A DNA stretch of 40,113 nt. It comes from Geminicoccaceae bacterium (lineage in GTDB: Bacteria; Pseudomonadota; Alphaproteobacteria; Geminicoccales; Geminicoccaceae). Below are positions 15,865-24,131 of this stretch, piece by piece; position 1 is the stretch's first letter; every line of letters begins with the position of its first letter. Both the position numbers and the translations under genes were made by a program. The notes under the pieces were generated by a model, which worked only from the letters and a program-made list of their open reading frames with translations, searched no databases and had not been told where the DNA came from. The DNA lies in the NCBI GenBank assembly GCA_020446525.1, contig JAGREO010000004.1, positions 1 to 40,113 of the forward strand, written 5' to 3'.

Positions 15865-16959
15865 TCAACCGTACTGAATCTGACCGGCCACCCGGCCCCA
15901 GAGGTCGGTGAAGTCGAGCTCGGGCGAAGCCTTGATGTTGTTGTCGTAGAATTCCTGGGCGTTCTCCTCGGTGACGACGATGCCCGTGCCGTAGAATTCG
16001 CGATGTTCCCTGGGCTCCTTGGACGGATCGAAGGCGCCGGTGCGGGCGTGGTAGCCGATCGAGAGGCCCATGCCGCCCTGCCAGAAGGGATCCCAGGCGA
16101 CGGTGCCGGCGAACTCACCCGCCAGGATCGCCTCGACCGCCAACTGGATGCCGTCGATGCCCGAGACCGGCACCTGGCCGGCCATGCCCTCGGCACGCAG
16201 CGCCTCGAGCGCCGCCAGCCCCATGCCGTCATTGGCCGCCCAGATGCCCTTGATGTCGTCGCCGAAGCGGGTCAGCCAGGCGTTGGTCAGCTCGAGTGCC
16301 TTGTTCGGGTCCCAGTTGGCGGTCTGGAAATCGAGCAATTCGACGTCCGGGTTGGCCGCCAGCGCCTCGTCCAGGCCTTTCTTGCGCTCGATCGCCGGCG
16401 TGTTGGAGAGAATGCCGCCCAGGGCGACGATACCGCCCGAGCCGCCCATTTTGGCGAACAGCGCCTCGGCCATCGCCTTGCCCGCCGGCACGCCGCTGAA
16501 CGAGATGTGCGAGACGTAGTAGGGGTCGTGGTCCCAGGGGTGGAGGTCGTCGGGCTTGTTCCACTGGGTGACGACGTGCACGCCCGCCGCCTCGCATGCT
16601 TCGACGATCGGCCGCGCGTCCGGGCTCTCGTTGGGATCGACGTTGAGCACCATGTCGCCGCCGGTCCTGGCGATGATCGCCTTGATGTCGGCCACACCCT
16701 TTTCGCTGTCGCCTTCGGTGACCAGCGTGACGTACTCCGCGCCGGCCCACTTGGCGAAGGCTTCGCCGCCGGCGTTCCAGGTGGCGTGATAGGGGTTGGA
16801 GAGCGAGCGGATGGAATTGACCACCGTCGGCTTGGCCTGGGCGCGCAGGCTCTTCGGCCCGAAGCCGACGAGGCTCGCTGCACCGGCCATGGCCGTGCCG
16901 CTCAGGAAACGCCGGCGGTCGAGATAGCCGGCACGGATGCGCGTCTGGATGTCGTGCAT
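15865..16959 (-). CDS. Tat-exported sugar-binding protein of the ABC transporter
   Basis: A 364-residue periplasmic-binding-protein type I (RbsB-like, Peripla_BP_4). The N-terminus has a twin-arginine signal, DRRRFLSG, followed by a hydrophobic run and an A-x-A-like cleavage site near residue 41. The mature protein contains DIKAIIARTGGDMVLNVDPNE and GIWAANDGMGLAALEAL, the two-lobe pattern of this family. ATG 16959 follows GGGGAGG. It supplies the substrate to the permeases and ATPase downstream. The ligand cannot be named; the linked SDR suggests a sugar or polyol that is oxidised after uptake. Confidence 0.88.
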   Translation of the reverse strand: MHDIQTRIRAGYLDRRRFLSGTAMAGAASLVGFGPKSLRAQAKPTVVNSIRSLSNPYHATWNAGGEAFAKWAGAEYVTLVTEGDSEKGVADIKAIIARTGGDMVLNVDPNESPDARPIVEACEAAGVHVVTQWNKPDDLHPWDHDPYYVSHISFSGVPAGKAMAEALFAKMGGSGGIVALGGILSNTPAIERKKGLDEALAANPDVELLDFQTANWDPNKALELTNAWLTRFGDDIKGIWAANDGMGLAALEALRAEGMAGQVPVSGIDGIQLAVEAILAGEFAGTVAWDPFWQGGMGLSIGYHARTGAFDPSKEPREHREFYGTGIVVTEENAQEFYDNNIKASPELDFTDLWGRVAGQIQYG

Positions 16960-17078
16960 GTGTTTCGATCCTCCCCGGACCGCGGCCTCGTTTCCTGCCG
17001 CATCGTTGCGTGACGTCGCGCGGTCCTCCTCGAACATTGATCGGGGTGCGCCGGGCTGTCAACAAGCCTGTATGGCAG

Positions 17079-17873
17079 TCATTTCACGCCCTTGATCATG
17101 CCGCCGTCGACATAATAGGTGGCGCCGACCGAATAGCTGGCGCGCGGCGAGCAGAGAAAGACGAGAAAGGCGGCGACCTCCTCGGGCGTGGCGAAGCGCC
17201 TGATCGGCGCATGCTCGTCCGCCACCTCCTGGATGTAATCCTCCCAGCCGCGGCCCGTGCCTTCGGTCAGTTGCGTGGCGGTCTTGATCCAATCGGGTGT
17301 GAGCACCAGTCCCAGATTGACGGCGTTCACCCGGATGCCGTGCGGGATCAGCTCGTTGGCGAGGTTCTTGGAGAACATCACCAGTGCCGCCTTGGTCGTG
17401 TTGTAGATCGGCTCGTACCAGAGCGGCTGGGTGGCGCAGACCGAGCCGTTGTTGAGGATCACCCCGCCGCCGCGGCGGATCATCATCGGCGCCAGCCCGC
17501 GGGAGAGACGCACCGCGGCCATCACGTGCAGGTTCCAGTAGCGATCCCACTTCTCGTCCGGCGCCTCGAGGATCGTCTCGTTGCTGCCGCTGCCGGCATT
17601 GTTGAAGAGGATGTCGCAGCCGCCGAACAGCTCGTTGGTCCCGGCGATCACCGCGTCGCAGCCGGCGGCGAGGCTGACGTCGGCGGCGATCGCCGTGCTG
17701 CGCACGCCGTGGCGCTCGGCGATGTCCGCCGCCTCCTTCTCGGCCCGGCCACCGTCGCGGGCGGCGATCAGCACGTGCGCGCCCTCGGCCGCCAGTCCGT
17801 GCGCCGTCGCAAGGCCTATGCCGACGCTGCCGCCGGTGATCACCGCCACCTTGTCCTTCAAGCCCAGGTCCAT
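17079..17873 (-). CDS. Short-chain dehydrogenase/reductase linked to the sugar transporter
   Basis: A classical SDR of 264 residues with complete motifs: TGGSVGIG at 13-20 for NAD(P), NNAG at 91-94, catalytic S144, Y157 and K161 (YNTTK). The C-terminus ends in YYVDGGMIKG, typical of the family. GGGAGG lies seven bases before ATG 17873. It is the first gene of the operon with the binding protein, permeases and ATPase, so it most likely oxidises the imported sugar or sugar alcohol. The specific reaction is unknown. Confidence 0.85.
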   Translation of the reverse strand: MDLGLKDKVAVITGGSVGIGLATAHGLAAEGAHVLIAARDGGRAEKEAADIAERHGVRSTAIAADVSLAAGCDAVIAGTNELFGGCDILFNNAGSGSNETILEAPDEKWDRYWNLHVMAAVRLSRGLAPMMIRRGGGVILNNGSVCATQPLWYEPIYNTTKAALVMFSKNLANELIPHGIRVNAVNLGLVLTPDWIKTATQLTEGTGRGWEDYIQEVADEHAPIRRFATPEEVAAFLVFLCSPRASYSVGATYYVDGGMIKGVK

Positions 17874-17987
17874 CGCATCGCCTCCCTTCGGGTCGCGACA
17901 TCGTATCTAGAAGAGATGGGGTCCGGGGTCGACGATGCCCTCAGCCCGTCGATCGTTTCCGCCGCCGTGGCAACCCGCCTTCGCCGC

Positions 17988-18623
17988 TCAGAGCCCGACT
18001 TCCTCGTGCGCGACGCTCCAGGACTCGGCCCGGGCCTCCTCCTGCCAGCGGCGCATCGCCGGATGGTCGAGAAGGGCCGCGGCATAAGCTCGGGCCGTAC
18101 CTTCGAGCGGCACGCCATAGGTCCGAAAGCGGGTGGCCACGGGCGCGAACATGGCGTCGACCGCACCGAAGGGGCCGAAGAGGAACGGCCCCGCCGCATC
18201 GCTCCAGATGCTCTCGATCCGATGGATGTCGGCGGCGGTCGCGGCTTCGATGGCGACCTTTCGGCCCGAGGCGCGCAGGTTCATCGGCAGGGCGCTCCTC
18301 AGAGCGGCGAAACCCGCATGCATTTCGGCGGCCAGTGATCGGGCGCGTGCGCGCTGCTCGATCGGCTTCGGCCACAGCTCGGGGTGACGCTCGGCCAGAT
18401 GCTCGAGGATCGCCAGGGATTCCCAGACGTGCAGGCCGCGATCGATCAGAACCGGCACGCGGCCGGCCGGCGTGTGCCGGGCGATCGAGGCCGCCGTCTC
18501 GGGCCGGTCGAGGGGTATGATGATTTCGTCGAATTCCAGCCCCAGATGGCGCATCGCCAGCCAGGGCCGGAGCGACCAAGAGGAGTAGTTCTTGTTGCCG
18601 ATGACCAGAGAAAGCTCGCGCAT
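17988..18623 (-). CDS. Glutathione S-transferase family protein
   Basis: A 211-residue protein with an N-terminal thioredoxin-like GST domain (LVIGNKNYSSWSLRPWLA) including the TPAGRVPVLI loop with its cis-proline and the WESLAILEHLAE glutathione-binding segment, and an all-helical C-terminal domain. NYSSWSLR places it in a bacterial GST subgroup whose substrates are mostly unknown. The start is ATG 18623, with GGGAG seven bases ahead; a GTG directly before it (18626) is less well placed. It is 114 bases upstream of the SDR on the same strand, so it could be co-transcribed but need not be. Confidence 0.87.
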   Translation of the reverse strand: MRELSLVIGNKNYSSWSLRPWLAMRHLGLEFDEIIIPLDRPETAASIARHTPAGRVPVLIDRGLHVWESLAILEHLAERHPELWPKPIEQRARARSLAAEMHAGFAALRSALPMNLRASGRKVAIEAATAADIHRIESIWSDAAGPFLFGPFGAVDAMFAPVATRFRTYGVPLEGTARAYAAALLDHPAMRRWQEEARAESWSVAHEEVGL

Positions 18624-18802
18624 CACACGTCTCCCGCTCGTTGCCGTGCGAGACTAGTTCCGCCAGGCGACGATGCGAAACGACGAAAGCTGATCGATGG
18701 CATAACGCGCCCGCATGGCCCGCGTCCGTGCAGCCGTCACGGGTGGCCCAAGGAGGGTCGGCGCAGAGATACTTCGAGCGGTGTCGGGGGCGGGTACGGG
18801 TG

Positions 18803-18878
18803 TGGTGGAGCCGATGGGGATCGAACCCACGACCTCTAGAGTGCGATTCTAGCGCTCTCCCAGCTGAGCTACGGCCCC
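18803..18878 (-). tRNA. tRNA-Ala (anticodon CGC)
   Basis: A 76-base cloverleaf on the minus strand. Acceptor GGGGCCG pairs with CGGCTCC and includes the G3·U70 pair that marks alanine tRNAs. The D arm is GCTC/GAGC, the anticodon stem CTAGA/TCTAG with loop ATCGCAC gives anticodon CGC, and the T arm is GTGGG/CCCAT around TTCGATC. The CCA end is encoded. It reads GCG, a frequent codon in this GC-rich genome. Confidence 0.97.
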
Positions 18879-18889
18879 GGCCCGGCGGT

Positions 18890-18918
18890 TGTATGCGAGC
18901 GGGTCCCTTAGGTGTCAA
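18890..18918 (-). promoter_or_regulatory. Sigma-70 promoter of tRNA-Ala
   Basis: On the minus strand, TTGACA (18918-18913) and CATACA (18895-18890) are separated by 17 bases. The expected start is a few bases before the tRNA 5' end at 18878. The -35 is a perfect consensus match. Confidence 0.8.
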
Positions 18919-19037
18919 GAGACTTGCATCCGGCCGCATCAGGCCATACCTGCCTTGCCAGCGGCCGTTCAGCCGCGCTTCGCGGCCCCGCGCCCTGCGG
19001 TGGCGACCGGCTCACTCACGAACCCTGAGGCGCCTGC

Positions 19038-19325
19038 ATGTCCGCTCTCTGCTGGTTGATCGATACGGCGATCGGTCTCTACATCTGGCTGTTGATCGCC
19101 TCGGTGATCCTGACCTGGCTGGTGGCGTTCAACGTGGTCAACACCGGCAACCGGATCGTCTACCAGATCGGCGAGTTCCTGCACCGCATCACCGAGCCGG
19201 CGCTCCGGCCGATCCGCAACATGCTGCCGTCGATGGGCGGCATCGACATCTCGCCGATGATCCTCATTCTCGGTCTGGTGTTCGTGCAGAAGCTCGTCGT
19301 GCACGATCTGCTCGGCTGCTGGTGA
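19038..19325 (+). CDS. yggT: YggT family membrane protein
   Basis: A 95-residue protein with two hydrophobic helices (about 8-30 and 72-90) around a loop with EFLHRITEPALRPIRNMLP, the diagnostic YggT motif. Proteins of this family are inner-membrane and have been linked to osmotic tolerance and to division or envelope organisation, without a firm biochemical role. It is a single gene on plus, ending four bases from the convergent lpxR-like gene. Confidence 0.9.
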   Translation: MSALCWLIDTAIGLYIWLLIASVILTWLVAFNVVNTGNRIVYQIGEFLHRITEPALRPIRNMLPSMGGIDISPMILILGLVFVQKLVVHDLLGCW

Positions 19326-19329
19326 ACGC

Positions 19330-20346
19330 TCAAAAGCGCAGCGACAGGCTGACCGCGCCGAAATTGCCGCTGCCGCCGCGGCCCTCGAACTCGGGCGTAC
19401 GCAGTACGGTGGTGTAGGTCAGCCGGACCTGGTCGAAGGTGGCAGCCACGCCGAACTGCAGATCGCCCACCAGCGGTTCCTTGTCGACGCTCGGCCCGTT
19501 CTCGAAGGTGTTGCCGTCGAGGAAGATGTTGCGGGCGACGGTGCGGCCCTCCAAGCCGGCGAAGGCGTACCAGGCGAAGCCCGGCTCCGGCTCGAAGAAG
19601 CCCGAGCCCGGCAGGCTCGGCTGGATGCGCGGCGCGCCATAGTCGCGCGGCAGGTTCCAGCCGAAACGGGCCGTCGCACCGAAATTGGCATAGGTGAAGA
19701 CGTTGCCCAGAGCACCGCCGGCGTGCGGCGTCAGATCGAAGCCCAGGCCCGTGTCGAAGAGCTGGTCGCGGGCCACATAGCTGCGCCAGCTCCGCTGATA
19801 GGTGAGGAGCAGCGTCGGCTCGTTCTTCAACTGCGTGTCCCAACCCTCCGGGCGGGGTGAGCCGACGATCTCGTGCACCCTCTTCTGCGTGCGTTCGGCG
19901 CCCGCGGCCGGGCCGACCACGCCCAGCGTCAGCTCGAGCCGATCGAGACGTTGGCCGGTCTCTGCCAGCAGGCCCACCGAGCCGTAGAGCCATCCGGCAT
20001 AGGGCCGGTCGTCCGCCGGCGGGTTCTCGAGCGTGATGTCGCTCGGCGTATACATCGCCTGACCCAGTGCGTAGCTGGTGCGTACCGTGCCGATCTCGGG
20101 AAAGAGCGGAAACAGCCTGGCCGCCCGCAGCACGAGGTCGGGCGTCTGGCCGATCCCGCCCAGCCAGGTCACCGCCACGCCGTTGGTGTAGTTGCGGTCG
20201 GTGTCGGCGAAGAGGTCGTTCTCGAAGATAAGGCTGAGCGTGTTCGGGTCGACGGCCGGTTGGGCTCGCACTTCAGCTCCGACGAGCATGCCCGACAGCA
20301 CCGACACGAGAGCCGGCGCGCAGCGTGCGAAGCGCTCAGACGGCAC
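19330..20346 (-). CDS. LpxR-like outer-membrane lipid A 3'-O-deacylase
   Basis: A 338-residue predicted beta-barrel of the LpxR/DUF2219 family, which removes the 3'-acyloxyacyl group of lipid A. After a signal peptide (residues 1-27, ending VRA-Q) it has the family's LIFENDLFADTDRNYTNG, containing the conserved Asn-Asp pair, the DDRPYAGWLY segment, and a His in LTPHAGGALGN that aligns with the catalytic histidine. The C-terminus ends in aromatic Phe (LSLRF), as in barrel proteins. The start is probably GTG 20346, overlapping the SDR gene end by 11 bases; no clear ribosome site is visible, so coupling is likely. Confidence 0.85.
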   Translation of the reverse strand: MPSERFARCAPALVSVLSGMLVGAEVRAQPAVDPNTLSLIFENDLFADTDRNYTNGVAVTWLGGIGQTPDLVLRAARLFPLFPEIGTVRTSYALGQAMYTPSDITLENPPADDRPYAGWLYGSVGLLAETGQRLDRLELTLGVVGPAAGAERTQKRVHEIVGSPRPEGWDTQLKNEPTLLLTYQRSWRSYVARDQLFDTGLGFDLTPHAGGALGNVFTYANFGATARFGWNLPRDYGAPRIQPSLPGSGFFEPEPGFAWYAFAGLEGRTVARNIFLDGNTFENGPSVDKEPLVGDLQFGVAATFDQVRLTYTTVLRTPEFEGRGGSGNFGAVSLSLRF

Positions 20347-21043
20347 GGGTGAGCGCCCCGTCGACGCGGATGTTCTGGCCGGTGACGTAGCCGGCGCCCT
20401 CGGAGAGGAGGAAGGCCACGGTGGCGGCGATCTCCTCCATGCCGCCATAGCGCCCCATGGGGATTCGTGCGCGGAGTTCGTCCTTCACCGGCTTGCTGTC
20501 GATGAAGCCGGGCAGCACGTTGTTCATGCGCAGGCCGTCCGCTGCGTAGCGGTCGGCGAAGAGCTTGGTGAAGGCGGAAAGGCCGGCCCGGGCGACGCCC
20601 GAGGTCGGAAAGAGCGGGTCGGGCTCGAAGGTGGCGTAGCTGGTGATGTTGACGAAGGCGCCCTCGCCCTGGCGCAGCATGATCGGCGTGACCAGGCGGG
20701 CGATGCGCACCATCGGCAGGAAGTAGACGTCGAGACCTTCGTGCCAGTCGGCGTCGGTCAGCTCCAGCACGCCGCCGCGCGGTCCGTTGCCGGCACTGTT
20801 GACCACCGCGTCGATCCGCCCGAAGCGCTGCATCGCGCCGTCGACCAGAGCGCGCATGGCGGCTTCGTCCTGATTGGAGCCGGTGACGCCGAAGCCGCCC
20901 AGTTCCACGGCCAGCGCCTCGCCCTTGCCGGAGGAGGAGAGGATCGCCACGGCGTAGCCGTCGGCGGCCAGCCGCCGGGCGCACGCCGCACCCATGCCGC
21001 TTCCGGCGGCGGTCAGAAGAGCGACCTTGTCGCGTGACGTCAT
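20336..21043 (-). CDS. SDR family protein with degenerate catalytic residues
   Basis: A 235-residue SDR with Rossmann motif TAAGSGMG (11-18), NSAGNG and a C-terminal [14 protein letters not shown]. Ser135 is in place, but where the catalytic Tyr-x3-Lys belongs the sequence reads SGVAR (148-152): Tyr to Ser and Lys to Arg. It may therefore be a divergent enzyme using another acid/base, or a non-catalytic binding protein. ATG 21043 is preceded by GGAGAG. It overlaps the lpxR-like gene by 11 bases, so the two are probably one transcript. Confidence 0.83.
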   Translation of the reverse strand: MTSRDKVALLTAAGSGMGAACARRLAADGYAVAILSSSGKGEALAVELGGFGVTGSNQDEAAMRALVDGAMQRFGRIDAVVNSAGNGPRGGVLELTDADWHEGLDVYFLPMVRIARLVTPIMLRQGEGAFVNITSYATFEPDPLFPTSGVARAGLSAFTKLFADRYAADGLRMNNVLPGFIDSKPVKDELRARIPMGRYGGMEEIAATVAFLLSEGAGYVTGQNIRVDGALTRAV

Positions 21044-21176
21044 CGGCGATCTCTCCGAGGCTTGCCGTGCGCGCCGCTTGAAGCCGATCGCGCGCGAACG
21101 GGCAAGCTTGACGGGGCGGCGACCGCGGGCGAAAGGTGCCGCCCCCGTGCGATCAGGCAGCAGGACGACGACGCTC

Positions 21177-22172
21177 ATGACCGGCCGCATCTTCTCCGGC
21201 ATCCAGCCGACCCACGGCATCCAGCTCGGCAATTATCTGGGCGCCATCCGCAACTGGGTGAAGCTGCAGCAGGATTACGAGTGCATCTATTGCCTGGTCG
21301 ACCTGCACGCGCTGACGACGGTGCACGACAAGGATGCGATGACCCGCAACACCCGCGAGGTGGCGGCCGCCCTCCTGGCCTGCGGCGTCGATCCGAAGCG
21401 GTCGATCCTGTTCGCCCAGAGCAACGTCGCCGCCCATGCGCAACTGGCTTGGGTGCTGAACTGTGTCGCGCCGATCGGCTGGCTCAACCGGATGACCCAG
21501 TTCAAGGAGAAGGCGGGCAAGAACCGCGAGAAGGCGCCGGTCGGCCTGTTCGTCTATCCGGTGCTGATGGCCGCCGACATCCTGGCCTACAAGGCGACTC
21601 ACGTGCCGGTCGGCGAGGACCAGAAGCAGCATCTCGAGCTGGCGCGCGACATCGCCGGATCGTTCAACAACCGCTTCGCCGAAGGTTTCTTTCCGCTGCC
21701 CGAGCCCTTGATCCTGGGCGAGGCGACGCGGGTGATGTCGCTGCGCGACGGCCGGGCGAAGATGAGCAAGTCCGATCCCTCCGACATGAGCCGGATCAAC
21801 CTGACGGACGACGCAGAGAGCATCGTCGCCAAAATCAAGAAGGCCAAGTCGGACGCCATCGTCGGCATCACCTACGATCCGGAGAACCGGCCCGAGGCGT
21901 CGAATCTCCTGACGATCTATGCCGCACTGGCGGAGCGGAGCCGAGCGGATGTGGCGCGGCAGTTCGCCGACACGCCGTTCTCGACCTTCAAGGCCGAGCT
22001 GGCCGATCTGATGGTCGACAAGCTGGCGCCGATCACCGCCGAGATGCGCCGGCTGATGGACGATCCGGGCCACATCGATGCGGTCCTGCGCGAGGGTGCG
22101 GCGCGTGCCGACGCGATCGCCGCACCGGTGCTCGAAGAGGTTTATGCCGAGGTCGGCTTCCTGCGGCCCTGA
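21177..22172 (+). CDS. trpS: Tryptophanyl-tRNA synthetase
   Basis: A 331-residue class I aminoacyl-tRNA synthetase that charges tRNA-Trp. It starts [19 protein letters not shown], where THGIQLGN is the HIGH-region equivalent, and carries KMSKS at 195-199. [16 protein letters not shown] is typical of bacterial TrpRS. The start at 21177 aligns with the usual family start; the preceding open frame is a shadow. It is transcribed divergently from the SDR gene, with 133 bases between. Confidence 0.96.
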   Translation: MTGRIFSGIQPTHGIQLGNYLGAIRNWVKLQQDYECIYCLVDLHALTTVHDKDAMTRNTREVAAALLACGVDPKRSILFAQSNVAAHAQLAWVLNCVAPIGWLNRMTQFKEKAGKNREKAPVGLFVYPVLMAADILAYKATHVPVGEDQKQHLELARDIAGSFNNRFAEGFFPLPEPLILGEATRVMSLRDGRAKMSKSDPSDMSRINLTDDAESIVAKIKKAKSDAIVGITYDPENRPEASNLLTIYAALAERSRADVARQFADTPFSTFKAELADLMVDKLAPITAEMRRLMDDPGHIDAVLREGAARADAIAAPVLEEVYAEVGFLRP

Positions 22173-22192
22173 CCCGGCGCGGTTACGACGGC

Positions 22193-22780
22193 TCAGGGTG
22201 CCGGCGCGATCTCGAGATTGATCGAGGCGTACCAGTCGGCGGCCTCCCGCATCGCGGCGTCGTCCATCGCGGCGGCGATCGGCTGCATGACGTCGCTGGC
22301 GCGGCGGCCGGCTCTGAAGGCTTCGAGCTGCTGCCGGATGTAGGTGGCGTTCTCGCCGGCGAGGTTGGGCGCCTCTTCGATGACGGCGACGCCGTTCGCA
22401 CCGTGGCAATCAACGCACGCCTCGGGCGCCCGATCGGCGGCGGTACCGGGCGGCAGGCTCGCCTCGATCTGCTGGCTAGCATACCAGGCGGCGAGGTCGG
22501 CGATAGCCTCGTCGTCGAGGCCGGCCGCCACCACCGACATCATCTCGTTGACCCGCGTGCCGTCGTGAAAGGCGTGTAACTGGTTTTCGATGTAGAGCGC
22601 GTTTTCGCCGCCGATGTGCGGGGCGAGCGGCATCTTGGCGTAGCCGTTCAGGCCGTGGCAAGTGCGGCAGATGCCGGCTTTGGCCCGTCCGGCTTCGGCA
22701 TCGCCCGAAGGTTCCTCGGCGAGGGCGCCCTGGGCGAGGATCACCCCGCCCAGGAGCCCGGCGATCGCCTGCCGTCTCAA
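22193..22780 (-). CDS. Dihaem cytochrome c (c4-like)
   Basis: A periplasmic cytochrome of about 195 residues with two haem c sites, CRTCH and CVDCH, in two similar halves. Each half has a GGENALYIENQLHAF or AGENATYIRQQLEAF segment, the pattern of c4/class I tandem cytochromes. A signal peptide (RRQAIAGLLGGVILAQGALA) precedes it. The likely start is TTG 22780, overlapping the dehydrogenase stop as TTGA; no ATG or GTG fits. Its coupling to the PQQ-type dehydrogenase suggests that it accepts electrons from that enzyme. Confidence 0.87.
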   Translation of the reverse strand: MRRQAIAGLLGGVILAQGALAEEPSGDAEAGRAKAGICRTCHGLNGYAKMPLAPHIGGENALYIENQLHAFHDGTRVNEMMSVVAAGLDDEAIADLAAWYASQQIEASLPPGTAADRAPEACVDCHGANGVAVIEEAPNLAGENATYIRQQLEAFRAGRRASDVMQPIAAAMDDAAMREAADWYASINLEIAPAP

Positions 22781-24033
22781 GGGCCTTCGTACCAGATGCG
22801 GTAGAGCGCGCCCGCCAGATCGTCCGACACCAGGATCGAGCCGTCGGGCAGTTGCGCCACGTCCACCGGCCGGCCGAGATATTCGCCGTTCTCGTCCAGC
22901 CAGCCTTCGGCGAAAGGCTCGATCGAGGCGTTGCCCTCGTCGTCGACGAAGGTGACCATCACCCGCGCGCCGATCGGCTCGGTGCGGTTCCACGAGCCGT
23001 GCTGGGCCGAGAAGATGGCGTTGGCGTACTTCTCGGGGAACATCGTGCCGGTATAGAAGGTCATGCCCAGATCCGCGGCGTGCGCCACCGTTTCCACCGC
23101 CGGCATCACCACCTCGACCGGCACCTCCTGGCCCTCATATTCCCTGGTCCGCACGCTGCCGCCGCCATACCAGGGATGGCCGAAATTCTGGCCCATCGCC
23201 GTCTGGTGGTTGATCTCGCCGGGCGGAATGTCGTCGCCCATGCCGTCGACCTGATTGTCGGTGAACCAGAGATCGCCGGTCTTCGGGTCGAAATCGTGGC
23301 CGACGGAATTGCGGATGCCGCGGGTGTAGACCTCGCGGCCGGTGCCGTCGGTGTTCATGCGGATGATGCCGCCGATGCCGTGCTCGGCATAGAAGTCGAG
23401 CTTCTCCGGCGGTGCGACGTTGAAAGGCTGGCCGAGCGAGATATAGATCTTGCCGTCGGGGCCGATCCTGCAGACCCGCGCCGTGTGGTTGAAGCTCTCT
23501 TCCGCCTCGGGGATCAGTTCTCCTTCGGCCACCAGGTTGAAGGCGGCGACGTCCGGGCTCTCGTAGAAGAACTCGGCGGCCGGGAACAGCAGGACGCGGT
23601 TCTGCTCGGCGATGTAGAGAAAGCCGTCCTTGGAGAAGCACGGGCCGTTGGGGATGGTGAACTGCAGCGACGGGGCGAAATCCTTCACCTCGTCGGCCCT
23701 GCGGTCCTTGTTGCGATCGGTCACCGCCCAGACCTTGTCCTTGCGCGTGCCGACGAAGGTCACGATGCCCTGCGGCCCGACGGCCATGTGCCGGGCGTCC
23801 GGCACCACCGCATAGAGGCCGATCTCGAAGCCGTCGGGCAGGGTGATGCGCTCAAGCGTCTTCTCGATGCCCTGGGCGAAGGGGCCACCCTGCTCGATCC
23901 GGACGAACGATGTCGTCCCGGTCGACCGGAAGCTGGACAGCTTTTCGAGATTGTCCGGAACCTCGGGCGATTGTGCCGCGGCCATGCCGGCCGAAAGCAG
24001 GACGAGAACCGCGGTCGACGTCGTGATGCGCAT
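22777..24033 (-). CDS. PQQ-dependent sugar dehydrogenase (sorbosone dehydrogenase family)
   Basis: A 418-residue exported beta-propeller enzyme. After a signal peptide (1-20) it shows ITLPDGFEIGLYA, GNxVG-like repeats, GIRNSVGHDFDPKTGDLWFTDN and NHQTAMGQNFGHPWYGGG, and ends LPDGSILVSDDLAGALYRI, all features of soluble glucose/sorbosone dehydrogenases (GSDH/L-sorbosone family). The family oxidises aldoses or aldehydes in the periplasm using PQQ. ATG 24033 has a strong GGGAGG six bases ahead. The next gene encodes a dihaem cytochrome c that probably takes the electrons. The true substrate is not determined. Confidence 0.88.
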   Translation of the reverse strand: MRITTSTAVLVLLSAGMAAAQSPEVPDNLEKLSSFRSTGTTSFVRIEQGGPFAQGIEKTLERITLPDGFEIGLYAVVPDARHMAVGPQGIVTFVGTRKDKVWAVTDRNKDRRADEVKDFAPSLQFTIPNGPCFSKDGFLYIAEQNRVLLFPAAEFFYESPDVAAFNLVAEGELIPEAEESFNHTARVCRIGPDGKIYISLGQPFNVAPPEKLDFYAEHGIGGIIRMNTDGTGREVYTRGIRNSVGHDFDPKTGDLWFTDNQVDGMGDDIPPGEINHQTAMGQNFGHPWYGGGSVRTREYEGQEVPVEVVMPAVETVAHAADLGMTFYTGTMFPEKYANAIFSAQHGSWNRTEPIGARVMVTFVDDEGNASIEPFAEGWLDENGEYLGRPVDVAQLPDGSILVSDDLAGALYRIWYEGP

Positions 24034-24095
24034 GTTTCCTCCCATCGTTCGTGACGGGCGAGCGACCCCCTCCGGCCGCTCCCTCCCGCACGACG

Positions 24096-24123
24096 ATCGT
24101 ACCCACACTCCCCACGGACGCAA
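24096..24123 (-). promoter_or_regulatory. Probable sigma-70 promoter of the PQQ dehydrogenase operon
   Basis: On the minus strand TTGCGT (24123-24118) and TACGAT (24101-24096) are 16 bases apart. A start near 24089 would give a leader of about 56 bases. Confidence 0.4.
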
Positions 24124-24131
24124 AGCGCGAT

